Source: Nitrospirales bacterium LBB_01
Lineage (GTDB): Bacteria > Nitrospirota > Thermodesulfovibrionia > Thermodesulfovibrionales > Magnetobacteriaceae
Reading direction: 5' to 3'
DNA length: 64,000 nucleotides
Assembly: GCA_004376055.2 (NCBI GenBank)
Contig: CP049016.1
Span: forward strand, 2,790,001 to 2,854,000
In this document: positions 1 to 8,775 of the stretch, in pieces
Layout of the letters: every line of letters starts with the position of its first letter
How positions within the stretch are numbered: the first letter of the stretch is position 1
Notes under the pieces: generated by a model
What the model saw: only the letters and a program-made list of their open reading frames with translations
Told to the model about the DNA's origin: nothing
The model's database searches: none
Made by a program: the position numbers and the translations under genes

Positions 1-124
1 ATACAGCTAAAGCAGGAAATCACTTTGTGTTGCTTTTTTGCAACACAAATGTTATCACAGGGAGCTGAAAACAGTGTTTACGGAAATCATTTGAGTTTTT
101 TAATTTTTTTTTACTATTCATAGG

Positions 125-154
125 TTGACATACAGGTATGTTTTATTTTATACT
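125..154 (+). promoter_or_regulatory. sigma70-type promoter of rplM-rpsI
   Basis: TTGACA at 125-130 and TATACT at 149-154 are separated by 18 bases. They lie 36 bases before the rplM start. A Shine-Dalgarno-like AAGGTGG follows at about 177-183. The upstream 120 bases hold no gene that I can see. Confidence 0.7.
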
Positions 155-190
155 TTTTAGGAAATCATTAAAACTTAAGGTGGAACATAA

Positions 191-619
191 ATGAAGACCA
201 GATATGTTACGAAAGACGAGGCAGATAGAAAGTGGTTTGTTGTGGATGCCGACGGCAAAATTCTTGGCAGGATGGCAGCTAAAATAGCTGTGTATTTAAG
301 GGGTAAGCATAAACCTACTTTTACGCCAAACGCTGACACTGGTGATTTTGTTGTAGTGGTTAACGCTGAGAAGGTAAAACTGACCGGCGATAAGCTAACC
401 GATAAGATTTACTATCACCACAGCGGCTACATCGGGGGCATCAAGGCAGAGGCCGCAAAAGACCGTATAAAGAGACAGCCCGAGGCCATGCTCAAGGACG
501 CCGTGTGGGGGATGCTGCCAAAAAACAGACTTGGCCGCGCTCTTATAAAAAAACTAAAGGTTTACTCAGGAAAAGAGCATCCGCATTCCGCACAGAAACC
601 TGAACTATTGAACTTATAG
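191..619 (+). CDS. rplM: 50S ribosomal protein L13
   Basis: This is the 142-residue large-subunit ribosomal protein L13, an early assembly protein that binds 23S rRNA. The length is typical. The family signatures are clear: the N-terminal [15 protein letters not shown] segment, LRGKHKPTF near residue 40, and the C-terminal [10 protein letters not shown] and HPHSAQKP motifs. The ATG start has a good ribosome-binding site. The next gene, rpsI, follows after 21 bases, which is the usual L13-S9 operon. A consensus-like promoter lies directly upstream. Confidence 0.98.
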   Translation: MKTRYVTKDEADRKWFVVDADGKILGRMAAKIAVYLRGKHKPTFTPNADTGDFVVVVNAEKVKLTGDKLTDKIYYHHSGYIGGIKAEAAKDRIKRQPEAMLKDAVWGMLPKNRLGRALIKKLKVYSGKEHPHSAQKPELLNL

Positions 620-640
620 CCTGAGAAGGAGACGCAAAAG

Positions 641-1033
641 ATGGCAGATATAAAGTATGCGGCAACGGGTAAGAGAAAAACCTCTGTAGCGCGTGTTACA
701 TTAAAAAAAGGAACCGGCGATATTACTGTTAACTCAAGAACTTTTGAAAATTACTTCACAAGAGAGACCCTCAGAATGATAATCAAACAGCCGCTTGAGA
801 TATCCGGTATGATTGGCAAATACGATGTGCTGGCAAAGGTTAGCGGCGGCGGCCCCGCAGGGCAGGCCGGAGCAGTCAGACACGGTATTACAATAGCCCT
901 CATTAAATCAGACTCGGACTTACGCCCTAAACTTAAAAAAGAAGGGCTTGTCACCAGAGACCCCAGAGAGAAGGAAAGAAAGAAGTACGGACAGAAGGGC
1001 GCAAGAAAACGCTTCCAGTTCTCTAAGAGATAA
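641..1033 (+). CDS. rpsI: 30S ribosomal protein S9
   Basis: This is a 130-residue S9 whose C-terminal tail reaches into the ribosomal P site. It shows [14 protein letters not shown] at the N-terminus, [15 protein letters not shown] in the middle, and the basic ending [17 protein letters not shown], whose last arginine is the conserved tail residue. A ribosome-binding site (GAAGGAGACG) precedes the ATG. It is cotranscribed with rplM. The stop codon is followed immediately by a repeat element. Confidence 0.98.
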   Translation: MADIKYAATGKRKTSVARVTLKKGTGDITVNSRTFENYFTRETLRMIIKQPLEISGMIGKYDVLAKVSGGGPAGQAGAVRHGITIALIKSDSDLRPKLKKEGLVTRDPREKERKKYGQKGARKRFQFSKR

Positions 1034-1034
1034 T

Positions 1035-1159
1035 ATACCAAGATGCCAGTCAGAAGTATAACAAGGCGGCAAGGAGAAAGCGACGGAGGCGTACTTTTAG
1101 TACGTTGAGGAGCTTTTGACGATGCCAACGAAGTTAGACGATTGAATGCGGCGTGGTAT
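1035..1159 (+). repeat. short interspersed repeat with ATACCA ends, between rpsI and argC
   Basis: The stretch starts with ATACCAAGATGCC right after the rpsI stop and ends with GCGGCGTGGTAT, so its termini are imperfect inverted repeats (ATACCA/TGGTAT). Inside is a palindrome around GTACTTTTAGTAC. The ends resemble those of the repeats at 16449 and 31981. The right end overlaps the likely argC start codon. This is seen directly. That it is a mobile, MITE-like element is inferred. Confidence 0.6.
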
Positions 1160-2207
1160 GAGTGGAAAAATACGTGCTGTAATATGTGGCGCAAGTGGTT
1201 ATACGGGTGCAGAGCTTTTACGGATTCTCTGCAGCCATCCTAAAGTTGAAGTAGTAGCAGCAACATCAGAAAAGTCGGCAAACAAGCCTGTTACGGACTT
1301 GTTTCCGCACTTATCACAGTATTCCAGTCTAACCCTTGAACCCCTCAACATTGAACCACTTCTGGACAAGGGCGATGTGTTTTTCATGGCTTTGCCTCAC
1401 GGAGCTTCTCAAAAAGCGGTCAATTCATTATATGAACATGGTAAACGGATTATTGATTTATCGGCTGATTTCAGACTAAGAGACCCTGTTGTTTATGAGA
1501 AATGGTACAAAGAAAAACACGGTTATCACACAGCCCTTTCATCTGCTGTTTACGGACTTCCTGAGCTTTACAGAGAATCCATTAAAAATGCAAAGCTGGT
1601 AGCTAATCCCGGTTGTTATCCAACATCGGCGATTTTAGCGCTTTTCCCTGCCCTTACTCAGAAAATTGTCAACACCGCAGACATTGTGATTGATTCAAAA
1701 TCGGGAGTTTCAGGGGCCGGTCGCAAAGCTGACCTTGCTCTTTCCTTTTGTGAGGTAAATAACGGATTTAAGGCTTATGGCGTCAGCACTCACAGACACA
1801 CGCCGGAGATTGAGCAGGAACTTTCGGTTATTGCCGGAACCGATATAAAAGTCAGCTTCACCCCGCATCTGATTCCTGTAAATCGCGGAATGCTGAGCAC
1901 TGTGTATGCCAAACTTAAAACTGATATTGCAATAGATGATGTAAGTGCTATTTATAATGACGCATATAAGAATGAGCCTTTTGTAAAAGTGCTGCCAAAG
2001 GGGATGTTTCCAGATACGCGATACGTTTCCGGCACAAATTACTGTCACATCGGGCTATCTATAAACCACAACAAGACACTGATTGTGGTCTCCGCCATTG
2101 ATAATCTAATAAAGGGCGCCTCAGGGCAAGCCGTTCAAAACATGAATCTCATGTTTGGCTACGATGAGACAACCGCACTGGAGAGCCTTTCGCCGGTTGT
2201 ACCCTAA
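1158..2207 (+). CDS. argC: N-acetyl-gamma-glutamyl-phosphate reductase
   Basis: ArgC makes N-acetylglutamate semialdehyde with NADPH in arginine biosynthesis. The N-terminal nucleotide-binding motif is GASGYTGAELLR, and the catalytic cysteine lies in ANPGCYPTSA (about residue 153 from this start). HTPEIEQEL and the TPHLIPVNRGM segment are also typical. I prefer the ATG at 1158 over one four codons upstream (1146), because the homologous part begins there and the bases before it belong to a repeat. About 349 residues, the usual length. No other arg gene is next to it. Confidence 0.96.
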   Translation: MSGKIRAVICGASGYTGAELLRILCSHPKVEVVAATSEKSANKPVTDLFPHLSQYSSLTLEPLNIEPLLDKGDVFFMALPHGASQKAVNSLYEHGKRIIDLSADFRLRDPVVYEKWYKEKHGYHTALSSAVYGLPELYRESIKNAKLVANPGCYPTSAILALFPALTQKIVNTADIVIDSKSGVSGAGRKADLALSFCEVNNGFKAYGVSTHRHTPEIEQELSVIAGTDIKVSFTPHLIPVNRGMLSTVYAKLKTDIAIDDVSAIYNDAYKNEPFVKVLPKGMFPDTRYVSGTNYCHIGLSINHNKTLIVVSAIDNLIKGASGQAVQNMNLMFGYDETTALESLSPVVP

Positions 2208-2319
2208 CGTCAGTTAACGTAGTGTCTAATTGCATAAATTACCGATAGTATTTATGAGTTGTGCACCTTTTATAATGCTTTGCAAAATTACAATGTCTAA
2301 GGGGGCTTACCCTAAAAGC

Positions 2320-2432
2320 TGAGATTGCCACAGCCCCTACGGGGCTTTGCAATGACGGCGTGGGGCTGCGCGCGGGTGTCCCTATCCGTCATTACGAGGA
2401 GCGGTAGCGACGTGGTAATCTCATCTTCTAAA
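2320..2432. repeat. palindromic repeat of the GAGATTGCCAC / GTGGTAATCTC type
   Basis: GAGATTGCCAC and GCAATGAC on the left face GTCATTACGAGG and GTGGTAATCTCATC on the right, forming a long imperfect palindrome. The same core occurs at about 16510-16605 and 32040-32130. The region 2208-2517 holds no credible gene besides this repeat. Confidence 0.6.
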
Positions 2433-2517
2433 GAATAATCAGAGCTAAAGAGTATATCATTTACTTTTGCAATTAGACCGTAGGCATAACTCTCCAACTT
2501 TTAACCATATATTATTA

Positions 2518-2734
2518 CAGGGCAAACGCATTTCACAGGAAATAATAATATATTGCCAATGCAGTGTAGCTTCGCTAAAAAACTGGATTCCTGCTTGCGC
2601 AGGAATGACAAAAAAAAGACATATCCTTCCTTGTCATTCCCGCCTCCGAGCGGGAATCCAGTCCTTTTCTCTAAAAATTCTGCCTTGCAACAGAGAAGTC
2701 TTTTGCTGCTTTTTTCTTTAATGCGTTTGCCCTG
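2518..2734. mobile_element. 217-bp MITE-like element with 15-bp perfect inverted ends
   Basis: The ends are CAGGGCAAACGCATT (2518-2532) and its exact reverse complement (2720-2734). ATATTATTA occurs directly before the left end (2509-2517) and one base beyond the right end (2736-2744), which looks like a target-site duplication. The interior carries the CTGGATTCC...GGAATGACA / TGTCATTCC...GGAATCCAG palindrome found in several other places here. It encodes no credible protein. Confidence 0.75.
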
Positions 2735-2759
2735 AATATTATTAGCTGTAGCAAATATT

Positions 2760-4775
2760 GTGCTGCTTAGTTATAATACTGCTGTGATCTATACACTATC
2801 AGATATTTTCAACGTTAAGGAGCTTCAGGAGCTATCCGCAAGCTTTACCAGACTTACCGGTGCGGTTACCACTATACTTGATTTAGACGGTAATATTCTT
2901 ACAACAAGCGGCTGGCAGCAGATATGTACCGATTTTCATCGTGTAAACCACATAACAGCAGTAAAGTGTATGGAAACTGACACTGTCCTTGCAAGCAAAC
3001 TACAGGCTAAAGAGCAGTACAACGTTTACAGATGCAAAAACGGGCTTGTGGATGTTGCAGTGCCTATAATTATTGACGGCGTACACATGGGCAATCTCTT
3101 TACCGGGCAGTTTCTTTTTGAGCCGCCAAATGAGCAATTTTTTATCAAACAGGCAGAGGAATGCGGATTTAATAAAGAGGAGTATCTTAAGGCTCTTTCA
3201 AAGGTTCCGATATTTAATGAGGAATATGCAAAAATGTTGGTTGATTTCATGCTGCGCCTTGCTAAAGTAATCGCTGAAACTGGCCTGACAAAAAAGAGAA
3301 TTCTGGAATCAACAGTTAACACACTGCCCGGCATATTTTACACTATTGACACAACAGGTAAGTTTTTAATGTGGAACAAAAACTTAGAGACGGTTTCAGG
3401 CTATTCTTACGAGGAAATTTCAAAAATGAACCCTTTGAATTTTTTTACCGGAGATGACAAAAAGACAATTAACTCAGCAATAGAAGAAGCATTTGAAACT
3501 GGAGACGTCGTTACAGAAGCTAACGTTCACACTAAAAACGGACGTGATATTCCATATTATTTCACCGGTTCGGTGATAGAAATTGACGGCGTTAAGTGCC
3601 TGACTGGACTGGGAACCGATATGTCAGAGTATAAGGCAATGGAAAGCAATCTCAGAGACAGCGAAGAAAAGTACAGATTGTTATTTGAACATGAAAATGA
3701 CGCAATATTTCTTTGTGACGCTGAAACGTATGAGTTTATAGATTCAAATGATGCGTGGTGTAATCTATATGGTTACAGCAGAGAGGAGATGAAAGGTCAA
3801 CGTGTGTTTATTCTATCTGCAGAACCTGAAAAATCAGAAAGAATAGCAAAAACTATAACAAGCCTGAGAGTGCCACATATCTTACATAAGCATAAGGATG
3901 GAACAGTTTTTTCTGTAGAGTTGAGTATAGGTTCTTTTACCCATAAAGGACGCAATATGTTTTGTGTAATATCAAGAGATATAACGGAGCGGATACGCCT
4001 TGAGGAGACACTAAAACAATTCACAGTCAATCTTGAAAAAAAGGTTGCTGAGGAGATTGAAAAAAACAGAATGAAAGACCAGCTGATGTATGAGCAATCG
4101 CGCCACATGGCAATGGGAGAGCTTTTGGTTAATATTGCTCATCAGTGGCGGCAGCCCTTGGCTGCAATTGGTCTTTTAGTTCAGGATTTACGGGACGCTT
4201 ACCTGTGTAATGAATTAAATGAAGAATATATAAATAAAAATATTACAGATGTTATGTCAGAGCTTGTGGCGCTATCAAACACGATAGACGGCTTTAAGGA
4301 TTTTTATCTTAGCAATCTGCAAAAAGAGGTACTCAGAATTAAAGACATGATAGAGAGCGCATTATCAGTGACAACCGTGTATTTTGAAGTAAAAGATATT
4401 GCGATTGAAAAGGAACTTGATGAGGAATTGACCATTAATGTAGTCCCCAGCGAGTTTGCTCAGGTCATACTAAACATATTGGCTAACGTCAGGGATGTTT
4501 TTGACCAAAGACACGTCTCAAAACGTATTGTTAAGATTAAGTCATACAAAGACACTGCTGCTGACAAGGTGGTTATCACGATAACCGATAACGGAGGCGG
4601 AGTTCGTGAGGATATTATCGGTAAAATTTTTGATCCCTATTTTACAACCAAAGACAAATCCAGAGGGACAGGGCTTGGCTTATATATCACAAAACTTATA
4701 GTGGAAAAGAGCATGAAAGGCACAATTTCTGTAAGAAACATTAATGGTGGCGCAGAGTTTAAGATAGAGGTGTAG
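2760..4775 (+). CDS. PocR-PAS-PAS sensor histidine kinase
   Basis: This is a cytoplasmic sensor kinase of up to 671 residues without membrane segments. Residues about 10-180 resemble the PocR ligand-binding domain (LSDIFNVKELQEL start, a cysteine-containing middle, and IIIDGVHMGNLFTGQF). Two PAS domains follow at about 185-300 and 300-425, then a coiled coil. The HisKA box has the phospho-accepting histidine at about 461 in HQWRQPL. The ATPase domain shows the N box, NGGGV and GTGLGLY. The start is uncertain: GTG at 2760 or 2784, with no clear ribosome-binding site. No response regulator is adjacent, so the partner is unknown. Confidence 0.85.
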   Translation: MLLSYNTAVIYTLSDIFNVKELQELSASFTRLTGAVTTILDLDGNILTTSGWQQICTDFHRVNHITAVKCMETDTVLASKLQAKEQYNVYRCKNGLVDVAVPIIIDGVHMGNLFTGQFLFEPPNEQFFIKQAEECGFNKEEYLKALSKVPIFNEEYAKMLVDFMLRLAKVIAETGLTKKRILESTVNTLPGIFYTIDTTGKFLMWNKNLETVSGYSYEEISKMNPLNFFTGDDKKTINSAIEEAFETGDVVTEANVHTKNGRDIPYYFTGSVIEIDGVKCLTGLGTDMSEYKAMESNLRDSEEKYRLLFEHENDAIFLCDAETYEFIDSNDAWCNLYGYSREEMKGQRVFILSAEPEKSERIAKTITSLRVPHILHKHKDGTVFSVELSIGSFTHKGRNMFCVISRDITERIRLEETLKQFTVNLEKKVAEEIEKNRMKDQLMYEQSRHMAMGELLVNIAHQWRQPLAAIGLLVQDLRDAYLCNELNEEYINKNITDVMSELVALSNTIDGFKDFYLSNLQKEVLRIKDMIESALSVTTVYFEVKDIAIEKELDEELTINVVPSEFAQVILNILANVRDVFDQRHVSKRIVKIKSYKDTAADKVVITITDNGGGVREDIIGKIFDPYFTTKDKSRGTGLGLYITKLIVEKSMKGTISVRNINGGAEFKIEV

Positions 4776-4839
4776 AAGGAGCTTCGCAAATTTCCAAAAA
4801 TTTATTAACAATCTGTTGATTCAGACTTTCCTTAAAAAA

Positions 4840-5610
4840 ATGATAAAAAAAATCCGGCTAACCATTCAATATGATGGAACAAATTATCTTGGGTGGCAAA
4901 GGCAGCCCAAAGGGAAAACCATTGCAGGCACAATAGAGACTGCTCTAAAGAAAATAACCGGTGAGGACGTCACATTAATCGGCTCAGGACGCACCGACTC
5001 TGGAGTTCATGCGCTTAAGCAAACAGCCGCCTTTACCACATCATCAGCTCATGAGCCTGATGTATTTATGAAAGCCCTAAATAGCACACTCCCATTTGAT
5101 ATTAAAATAACCACAGCCGCAACTGCTGCCCTTAACTTTCACCCCCAGTATGATGCCAAAAGTAAAACATACTTCTACTTAATCTATAACTCAGAGGTGT
5201 TAAGTCCGTTCTTTTATCGTTACTGCTGTCACCTGAAGCGACCCCTTGATATTATCAAAATGACTGATGCTGCTCAATGTTTTATCGGGAAAAAAGACTT
5301 TAAATCGTTTACGGCCTCAGACTCTGATATTAAAACAACAGTCAGAGAGATTTTTTCGTTAAACATAACCGTAATGGAGCATGTTGAGCTTTTTGGAACT
5401 ATGATTGACGGAGACTTTATAAAAATAACTATAACAGCCAACGGTTTTCTTCGCCACATGGTCAGAAACATAGTTGGCACTCTGGTTGATGCAGGCTACG
5501 GTAAAGTTGACACTCTAAAAGTAATTGAAATTATAAATGGATGCGACAGAACTCTTGCCGGTAAAACCATGCCTGCCAAAGGTCTGTTTCTTGAAGATGT
5601 TTTTTATTGA
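4840..5610 (+). CDS. truA: tRNA pseudouridine(38-40) synthase
   Basis: TruA converts uridines 38-40 of the tRNA anticodon arm to pseudouridine. The catalytic aspartate is D53 in GSGRTDSGVHA. YDGTNYLGWQRQP at the N-terminus and NGFLRHMVRNIVGTLVDAG at the C-terminus are family hallmarks. I chose ATG 4840, giving 256 residues, because the family begins with the KKIRLTIQYDGT strand. A TTG at 4816 is possible. The gene follows the kinase after about 60 bases and may be cotranscribed. Confidence 0.96.
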   Translation: MIKKIRLTIQYDGTNYLGWQRQPKGKTIAGTIETALKKITGEDVTLIGSGRTDSGVHALKQTAAFTTSSAHEPDVFMKALNSTLPFDIKITTAATAALNFHPQYDAKSKTYFYLIYNSEVLSPFFYRYCCHLKRPLDIIKMTDAAQCFIGKKDFKSFTASDSDIKTTVREIFSLNITVMEHVELFGTMIDGDFIKITITANGFLRHMVRNIVGTLVDAGYGKVDTLKVIEIINGCDRTLAGKTMPAKGLFLEDVFY

Positions 5611-5717
5611 GTTATACAATTAAGAAAATATTTGACTCCAATTCGGCATATTGATTTAATAAACCATTTGTGATATGATATGCCTGATGTTACGGCAGTA
5701 GTCTTTAGGAGGGACAG

Positions 5718-5777
5718 ATGGTTGCATATGAGGACTGTCAGCTTGTGGCAAGGAGATGTCACGTGACAGTACCTTAA
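5718..5777 (+). CDS. possible 19-residue leader peptide with hairpin
   Basis: An ATG behind a strong AGGAGGG site opens a 19-codon frame (MVAYEDCQLVARRCHVTVP) that stops 16 bases before the next gene. Within it, the perfect palindrome TGTCACGTGACA sits in a larger stem starting at CTGTCA. A possible promoter is TTGACT (5632-5637) with TTTAAT (5655-5660). It could be a translated leader or a regulatory hairpin for the AAA+ regulator downstream. No family is recognised, and the call rests only on the ribosome-binding site and position. Confidence 0.3.
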   Translation: MVAYEDCQLVARRCHVTVP

Positions 5778-5793
5778 AAAAATCTAACAACTA

Positions 5794-6903
5794 ATGGAGC
5801 TTTGTTCGTTTATGGACAAGAAAGAGAAAGCAGATGAGTTACAACCAGTAAAGGCAAAACGCGGCAGGCCAAGGTTATCGGAGAAAATTCCAGGGCAGTA
5901 TGACCAGTCAGTTTCAAAATCCCCGTCAAAACTAAGTTTAAAACAACAACCATATGGCGAGGTGGTTTCATGTTCGGTTTTAGACAAGAGCACAGAAAGC
6001 GCCATAACTTTTTTCACTCGGGATGATGCAATGAAGCAAATCCTTAACGACTTAAAAGGTGTTGCAAAGACCAATTACAAGGTGTTAATCCACGGATTGC
6101 AGGGATGCGGTAAAACTCTGATGGCAAGGATGATCCATAACCTAAGTGAACGGGCAAACAGCGCCTTTGTTGAGTTTGATACAAAGGCAATTGCACCGGA
6201 TGATATGGAAAGTTTCTTATTTGGACAGACAAGCCTTTTAAGTAAGGCAAACCATGGAACACTGTATATTAAAGATTTTTTAAATATGCCTGTCTGGCTT
6301 TTGGAAAAGCTCGTAGCTGCCGTGGATAGTCACAGATACGTACCAGTTGGAGGCGTTGAACCAGAAAATCTAAATGTTCGCCTTATTACATCTGTAAGCA
6401 AAGACATAAAAAGTGTTGCTAATTCTAATGACGTGACTGAAAACTTGCTGTACAGGTTGAGTGATTTCTTTTTACCTGCACCTCCGCTTAAGGATAGGGC
6501 AGCAGATGTAAAGATTTTATTTGACCACTTTTTGGCAAACACATGCGCCAACCTTAAAATTGACGTACCGGTTGTTTCCAATGAGGCATACAGGCTGATG
6601 GACACTCACGACTGGCCAGGTAACATTGCAGAGGTAAAGAGTATTGCCAAAAATGCCGTGCTCAAAGCAGCACCTAATATGATTACAATTGAGCATATAA
6701 TGTTTCTAAAGCAGCCATACACGCTCCCACAGGATGGCCCGCTCAGATTAAAAGAGGTAATCTCAGGGGTTGTAGCCACTTACGAGACAAACATCATCCG
6801 TGAGCTTCTTGAGAGATTTAAGGGTAATAAGAGCAAAGTGTCCAGATACCTTGCCATTGACTACAAGACACTGCTTAATAAGATAAAGGAACATAATATA
6901 TAA
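5794..6903 (+). CDS. degenerate sigma54-activator-like AAA+ regulator with Fis-type HTH
   Basis: The order of parts is a basic N-terminus with an AT-hook-like KRGRPR (about residues 23-28), a sigma54-interaction-type AAA+ domain (about 75-310), and a C-terminal Fis-like helix-turn-helix (GNKSKVSRYLAIDYKTLLNK). Walker A is kept as GLQGCGKT. The loop that should read GAFTGA is missing: the chain runs from FLFGQTSLLSKANHGTLYIKDF. Walker B is altered, with IKDF where LDEI is usual. It therefore probably cannot activate sigma54 polymerase, and may be a DNA-binding repressor or scaffold. ATG 5812 is an alternative start. Confidence 0.8.
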   Translation: MELCSFMDKKEKADELQPVKAKRGRPRLSEKIPGQYDQSVSKSPSKLSLKQQPYGEVVSCSVLDKSTESAITFFTRDDAMKQILNDLKGVAKTNYKVLIHGLQGCGKTLMARMIHNLSERANSAFVEFDTKAIAPDDMESFLFGQTSLLSKANHGTLYIKDFLNMPVWLLEKLVAAVDSHRYVPVGGVEPENLNVRLITSVSKDIKSVANSNDVTENLLYRLSDFFLPAPPLKDRAADVKILFDHFLANTCANLKIDVPVVSNEAYRLMDTHDWPGNIAEVKSIAKNAVLKAAPNMITIEHIMFLKQPYTLPQDGPLRLKEVISGVVATYETNIIRELLERFKGNKSKVSRYLAIDYKTLLNKIKEHNI

Positions 6904-6926
6904 CTGATTTCAAAATTGGAACAATA

Positions 6927-6990
6927 TGACTGGAAGGACCACATCCTTCCAGTCAAGCCTCTGTCCACATGGGGAGATGATTTCCCCATG
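6927..6990 (+). terminator. two tandem hairpins after the AAA+ regulator gene
   Basis: TGACTGGAAGGA (6927-6938) pairs perfectly over 12 bases with 6944-6955. A second stem, CATGGGGA (6968-6975) with TCCCCATG (6983-6990), follows. Neither has a run of T after it, so these may stabilise the 3' end or act with Rho rather than form a classical intrinsic terminator. Confidence 0.45.
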
Positions 6991-7058
6991 ACCCCAGCAA
7001 GATTTTTACCAGCCATTTGGTAGTTGCATTTAAAGCGACCTCTGCTTGATATCGTGTA

Positions 7059-7088
7059 TTGACTACGTTTGCCGCCAATTGATATTAT
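7059..7088 (+). promoter_or_regulatory. promoter of hicBA
   Basis: TTGACT at 7059-7064 and TATTAT at 7083-7088 have an 18-base spacer. The ribosome-binding site AGGAGG lies just before the hicB ATG at 7110. Such operons usually repress themselves through HicB, but I cannot point to the operator with confidence. Confidence 0.55.
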
Positions 7089-7109
7089 TAGTTAAATAGG
7101 AGGCCGGAA

Positions 7110-7310
7110 ATGAGACAGGTGATAATTTATCCTGGAGAGGACGGATATTGGGTTGCACAGTGCCCAACACTGCCAGGATGTATAAGTCAGGGGATAACAA
7201 AAAATGAAGCGCTCCACAATATCAAGGAGGCCATAAGCCTGTATATTGAAACATTAAGCGAGGATGGACACTTAATACCTGAGGATAATTTGGAATTAGT
7301 AAGAGTATGA
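7110..7310 (+). CDS. hicB: HicB family antitoxin
   Basis: This is the 66-residue short form of HicB, consisting of the RNase H-like fold that binds and blocks HicA. The signature is EDGYWVAQCPTLPGCISQG followed by a helix with EALHNIKEAISLYIE. There is no separate DNA-binding domain, so autoregulation may need another factor. It overlaps the toxin gene by four bases (ATGA), so the two are translationally coupled. The antitoxin-first order occurs in many HicBA loci. Confidence 0.9.
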   Translation: MRQVIIYPGEDGYWVAQCPTLPGCISQGITKNEALHNIKEAISLYIETLSEDGHLIPEDNLELVRV

Positions 7311-7525
7311 AATTACCTGTTGTTTCAGGTCGTGATTGCGTAAAAGCCCTTGAAAAGTCAGGATTTATATTCAAAAGACAGCGTAGCAGCCATATAATAC
7401 TAATGAGGGAACATCATTACTCGCTAATTGTAGTGCCGGATCATGCCACATTAGACAGAGGAACTTTAAGAGCAATCATAAGACAAACCGGACTTGCTGT
7501 CGACGAGTTTTTAAAACTGCTTTAA
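7307..7525 (+). CDS. hicA: HicA family mRNA interferase toxin
   Basis: This 72-residue double-stranded-RNA-binding-like toxin cleaves mRNA when not held by HicB. It has the family pattern VSGRDCVKALEKSGF, then SSHIILMRE with the catalytic histidine at position 29, and a hydrophobic C-terminal helix (IIRQTGLAVDEFLKLL). The reading frame and active site are intact, so the locus looks functional. Confidence 0.92.
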   Translation: MKLPVVSGRDCVKALEKSGFIFKRQRSSHIILMREHHYSLIVVPDHATLDRGTLRAIIRQTGLAVDEFLKLL

Positions 7526-7559
7526 ACTATGCCGGTTTCTGAATTCCCTGTAGTTAAGG

Positions 7560-7565
7560 TATAAT
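7560..7565 (+). promoter_or_regulatory. -10 box of proB, giving a nearly leaderless mRNA
   Basis: A perfect TATAAT lies only seven bases before the proB ATG at 7573, so transcription would start at about the start codon. The -35 region is weak. No ribosome-binding site is placed properly for either the TTG at 7570 or the ATG. Confidence 0.45.
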
Positions 7566-7572
7566 TGACTTG

Positions 7573-8673
7573 ATGTCAGAAACTATAGTGGTAAAGATAG
7601 GGAGTAACATTTTAGCCTCTGAAAAGGGGCTAAATGAAAAGACAATAGAACAGCTGGCATGGGACATATCGGCAGCGCACGATGAGGGGTATGACATGGT
7701 GGTAGTGTCCTCTGGGGCTGTTGCGGCTGGGCGATATAAGCTTTCTATAGAGGGGCGTATCCGCGATATAAATTTAAAACAGGCAGTTGCCGCAGTTGGT
7801 CAGAGCTCTCTTGTGTGGGCTTATGAGAAAGCGTTTGGCGCATTTGGCAAAAAAGTAGCTCAGGTGCTCCTCACCAGAGATGTTTTTTCAGACAGAAAGC
7901 GGTTTATAAATGCCGGAAACACGCTTAACACCCTTCTTTCGTTAAAGGTAATCCCGATTATAAATGAAAATGACACGGTATCGGTAGAGGAGCTTAAGTT
8001 TGGCGACAATGACATGTTGGCAGCCCTTGTTGCAACTCTGCTTAATGCTTCAAAACTCATAATACTTTCCGATATAGACGGTCTTTACACAGCCGACCCA
8101 AGGAAAAACAGCAAAGCAGAATTAATCGGCGAAGTAGCTGAGATAACCGATGAGATTGAAGCGCTGGCAGGAGGCGCTGGCACAATATCCGGCACAGGCG
8201 GAATGTACTCAAAAGTTAAGGCCGCTAAAATTGCCACAGCACACGGCGTCACTGTAACCATCATAAATGGAAAGAAGTCAGGGCAGCTTGCGAGTGTTTT
8301 AAGAGGAGGCACTGCCTTTGGCACTACATTTGCGGCAAAGGCAAAAAAACATGGCGCACGAAAAAGCTGGATAGCCTCCTACCTTCATACGCGCGGCAGT
8401 GTCTGCCTTGACGAGGGCGCAGCAAAAGCCGTTGTCAGTAACGGGAAAAGCCTCCTGCCCTCAGGAGTCAGGTCAATTGAAGGGAGCTTTGAACGCGGCG
8501 ATGCCGTTTACTGCATCACACTTGACGGTAAGAAGATTGCTAAGGGGATAGTCAACTACGGAAGCTCCGAACTTCTGCGTATTGCGGGGCATAAGACCTC
8601 AGAGATTGAGGGCTTACTTGGTTATAAGTACTCTGATGAGATAATACACAGAAACAATCTGACGTTGTTATAG
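7573..8673 (+). CDS. proB: glutamate 5-kinase with PUA domain
   Basis: ProB phosphorylates glutamate at the gamma-carboxylate, the first step of proline synthesis. The amino-acid-kinase fold spans about residues 1-255, with VVKIGSNIL, VVSSGAVAAGR, INENDTVS and FGDNDMLAALVA. The PUA domain spans about 275-365 (AYLHTRGSVCLDEGAAKAV). The length of 366 residues is that of the full two-domain enzyme. ProA is not next to it. ATG 7573 fits the homology; an upstream TTG adds one residue. Confidence 0.96.
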   Translation: MSETIVVKIGSNILASEKGLNEKTIEQLAWDISAAHDEGYDMVVVSSGAVAAGRYKLSIEGRIRDINLKQAVAAVGQSSLVWAYEKAFGAFGKKVAQVLLTRDVFSDRKRFINAGNTLNTLLSLKVIPIINENDTVSVEELKFGDNDMLAALVATLLNASKLIILSDIDGLYTADPRKNSKAELIGEVAEITDEIEALAGGAGTISGTGGMYSKVKAAKIATAHGVTVTIINGKKSGQLASVLRGGTAFGTTFAAKAKKHGARKSWIASYLHTRGSVCLDEGAAKAVVSNGKSLLPSGVRSIEGSFERGDAVYCITLDGKKIAKGIVNYGSSELLRIAGHKTSEIEGLLGYKYSDEIIHRNNLTLL

Positions 8674-8775
8674 ATGCGTAAAGTGTAGTCCTAAGTAATG
8701 GTAGCACCTTTCTTATTATACGACTAATGGTATAGAATATATAACAGGACGCAAAAAATATGGAGGGTGGGTACA

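Noticed and set aside
2467-2735. Plus-strand frames of 60-84 codons in the repeat region before the first sensor kinase
   Set aside because: They read through the inverted-end element and its palindrome; the apparent peptide repeats are translated repeat DNA.
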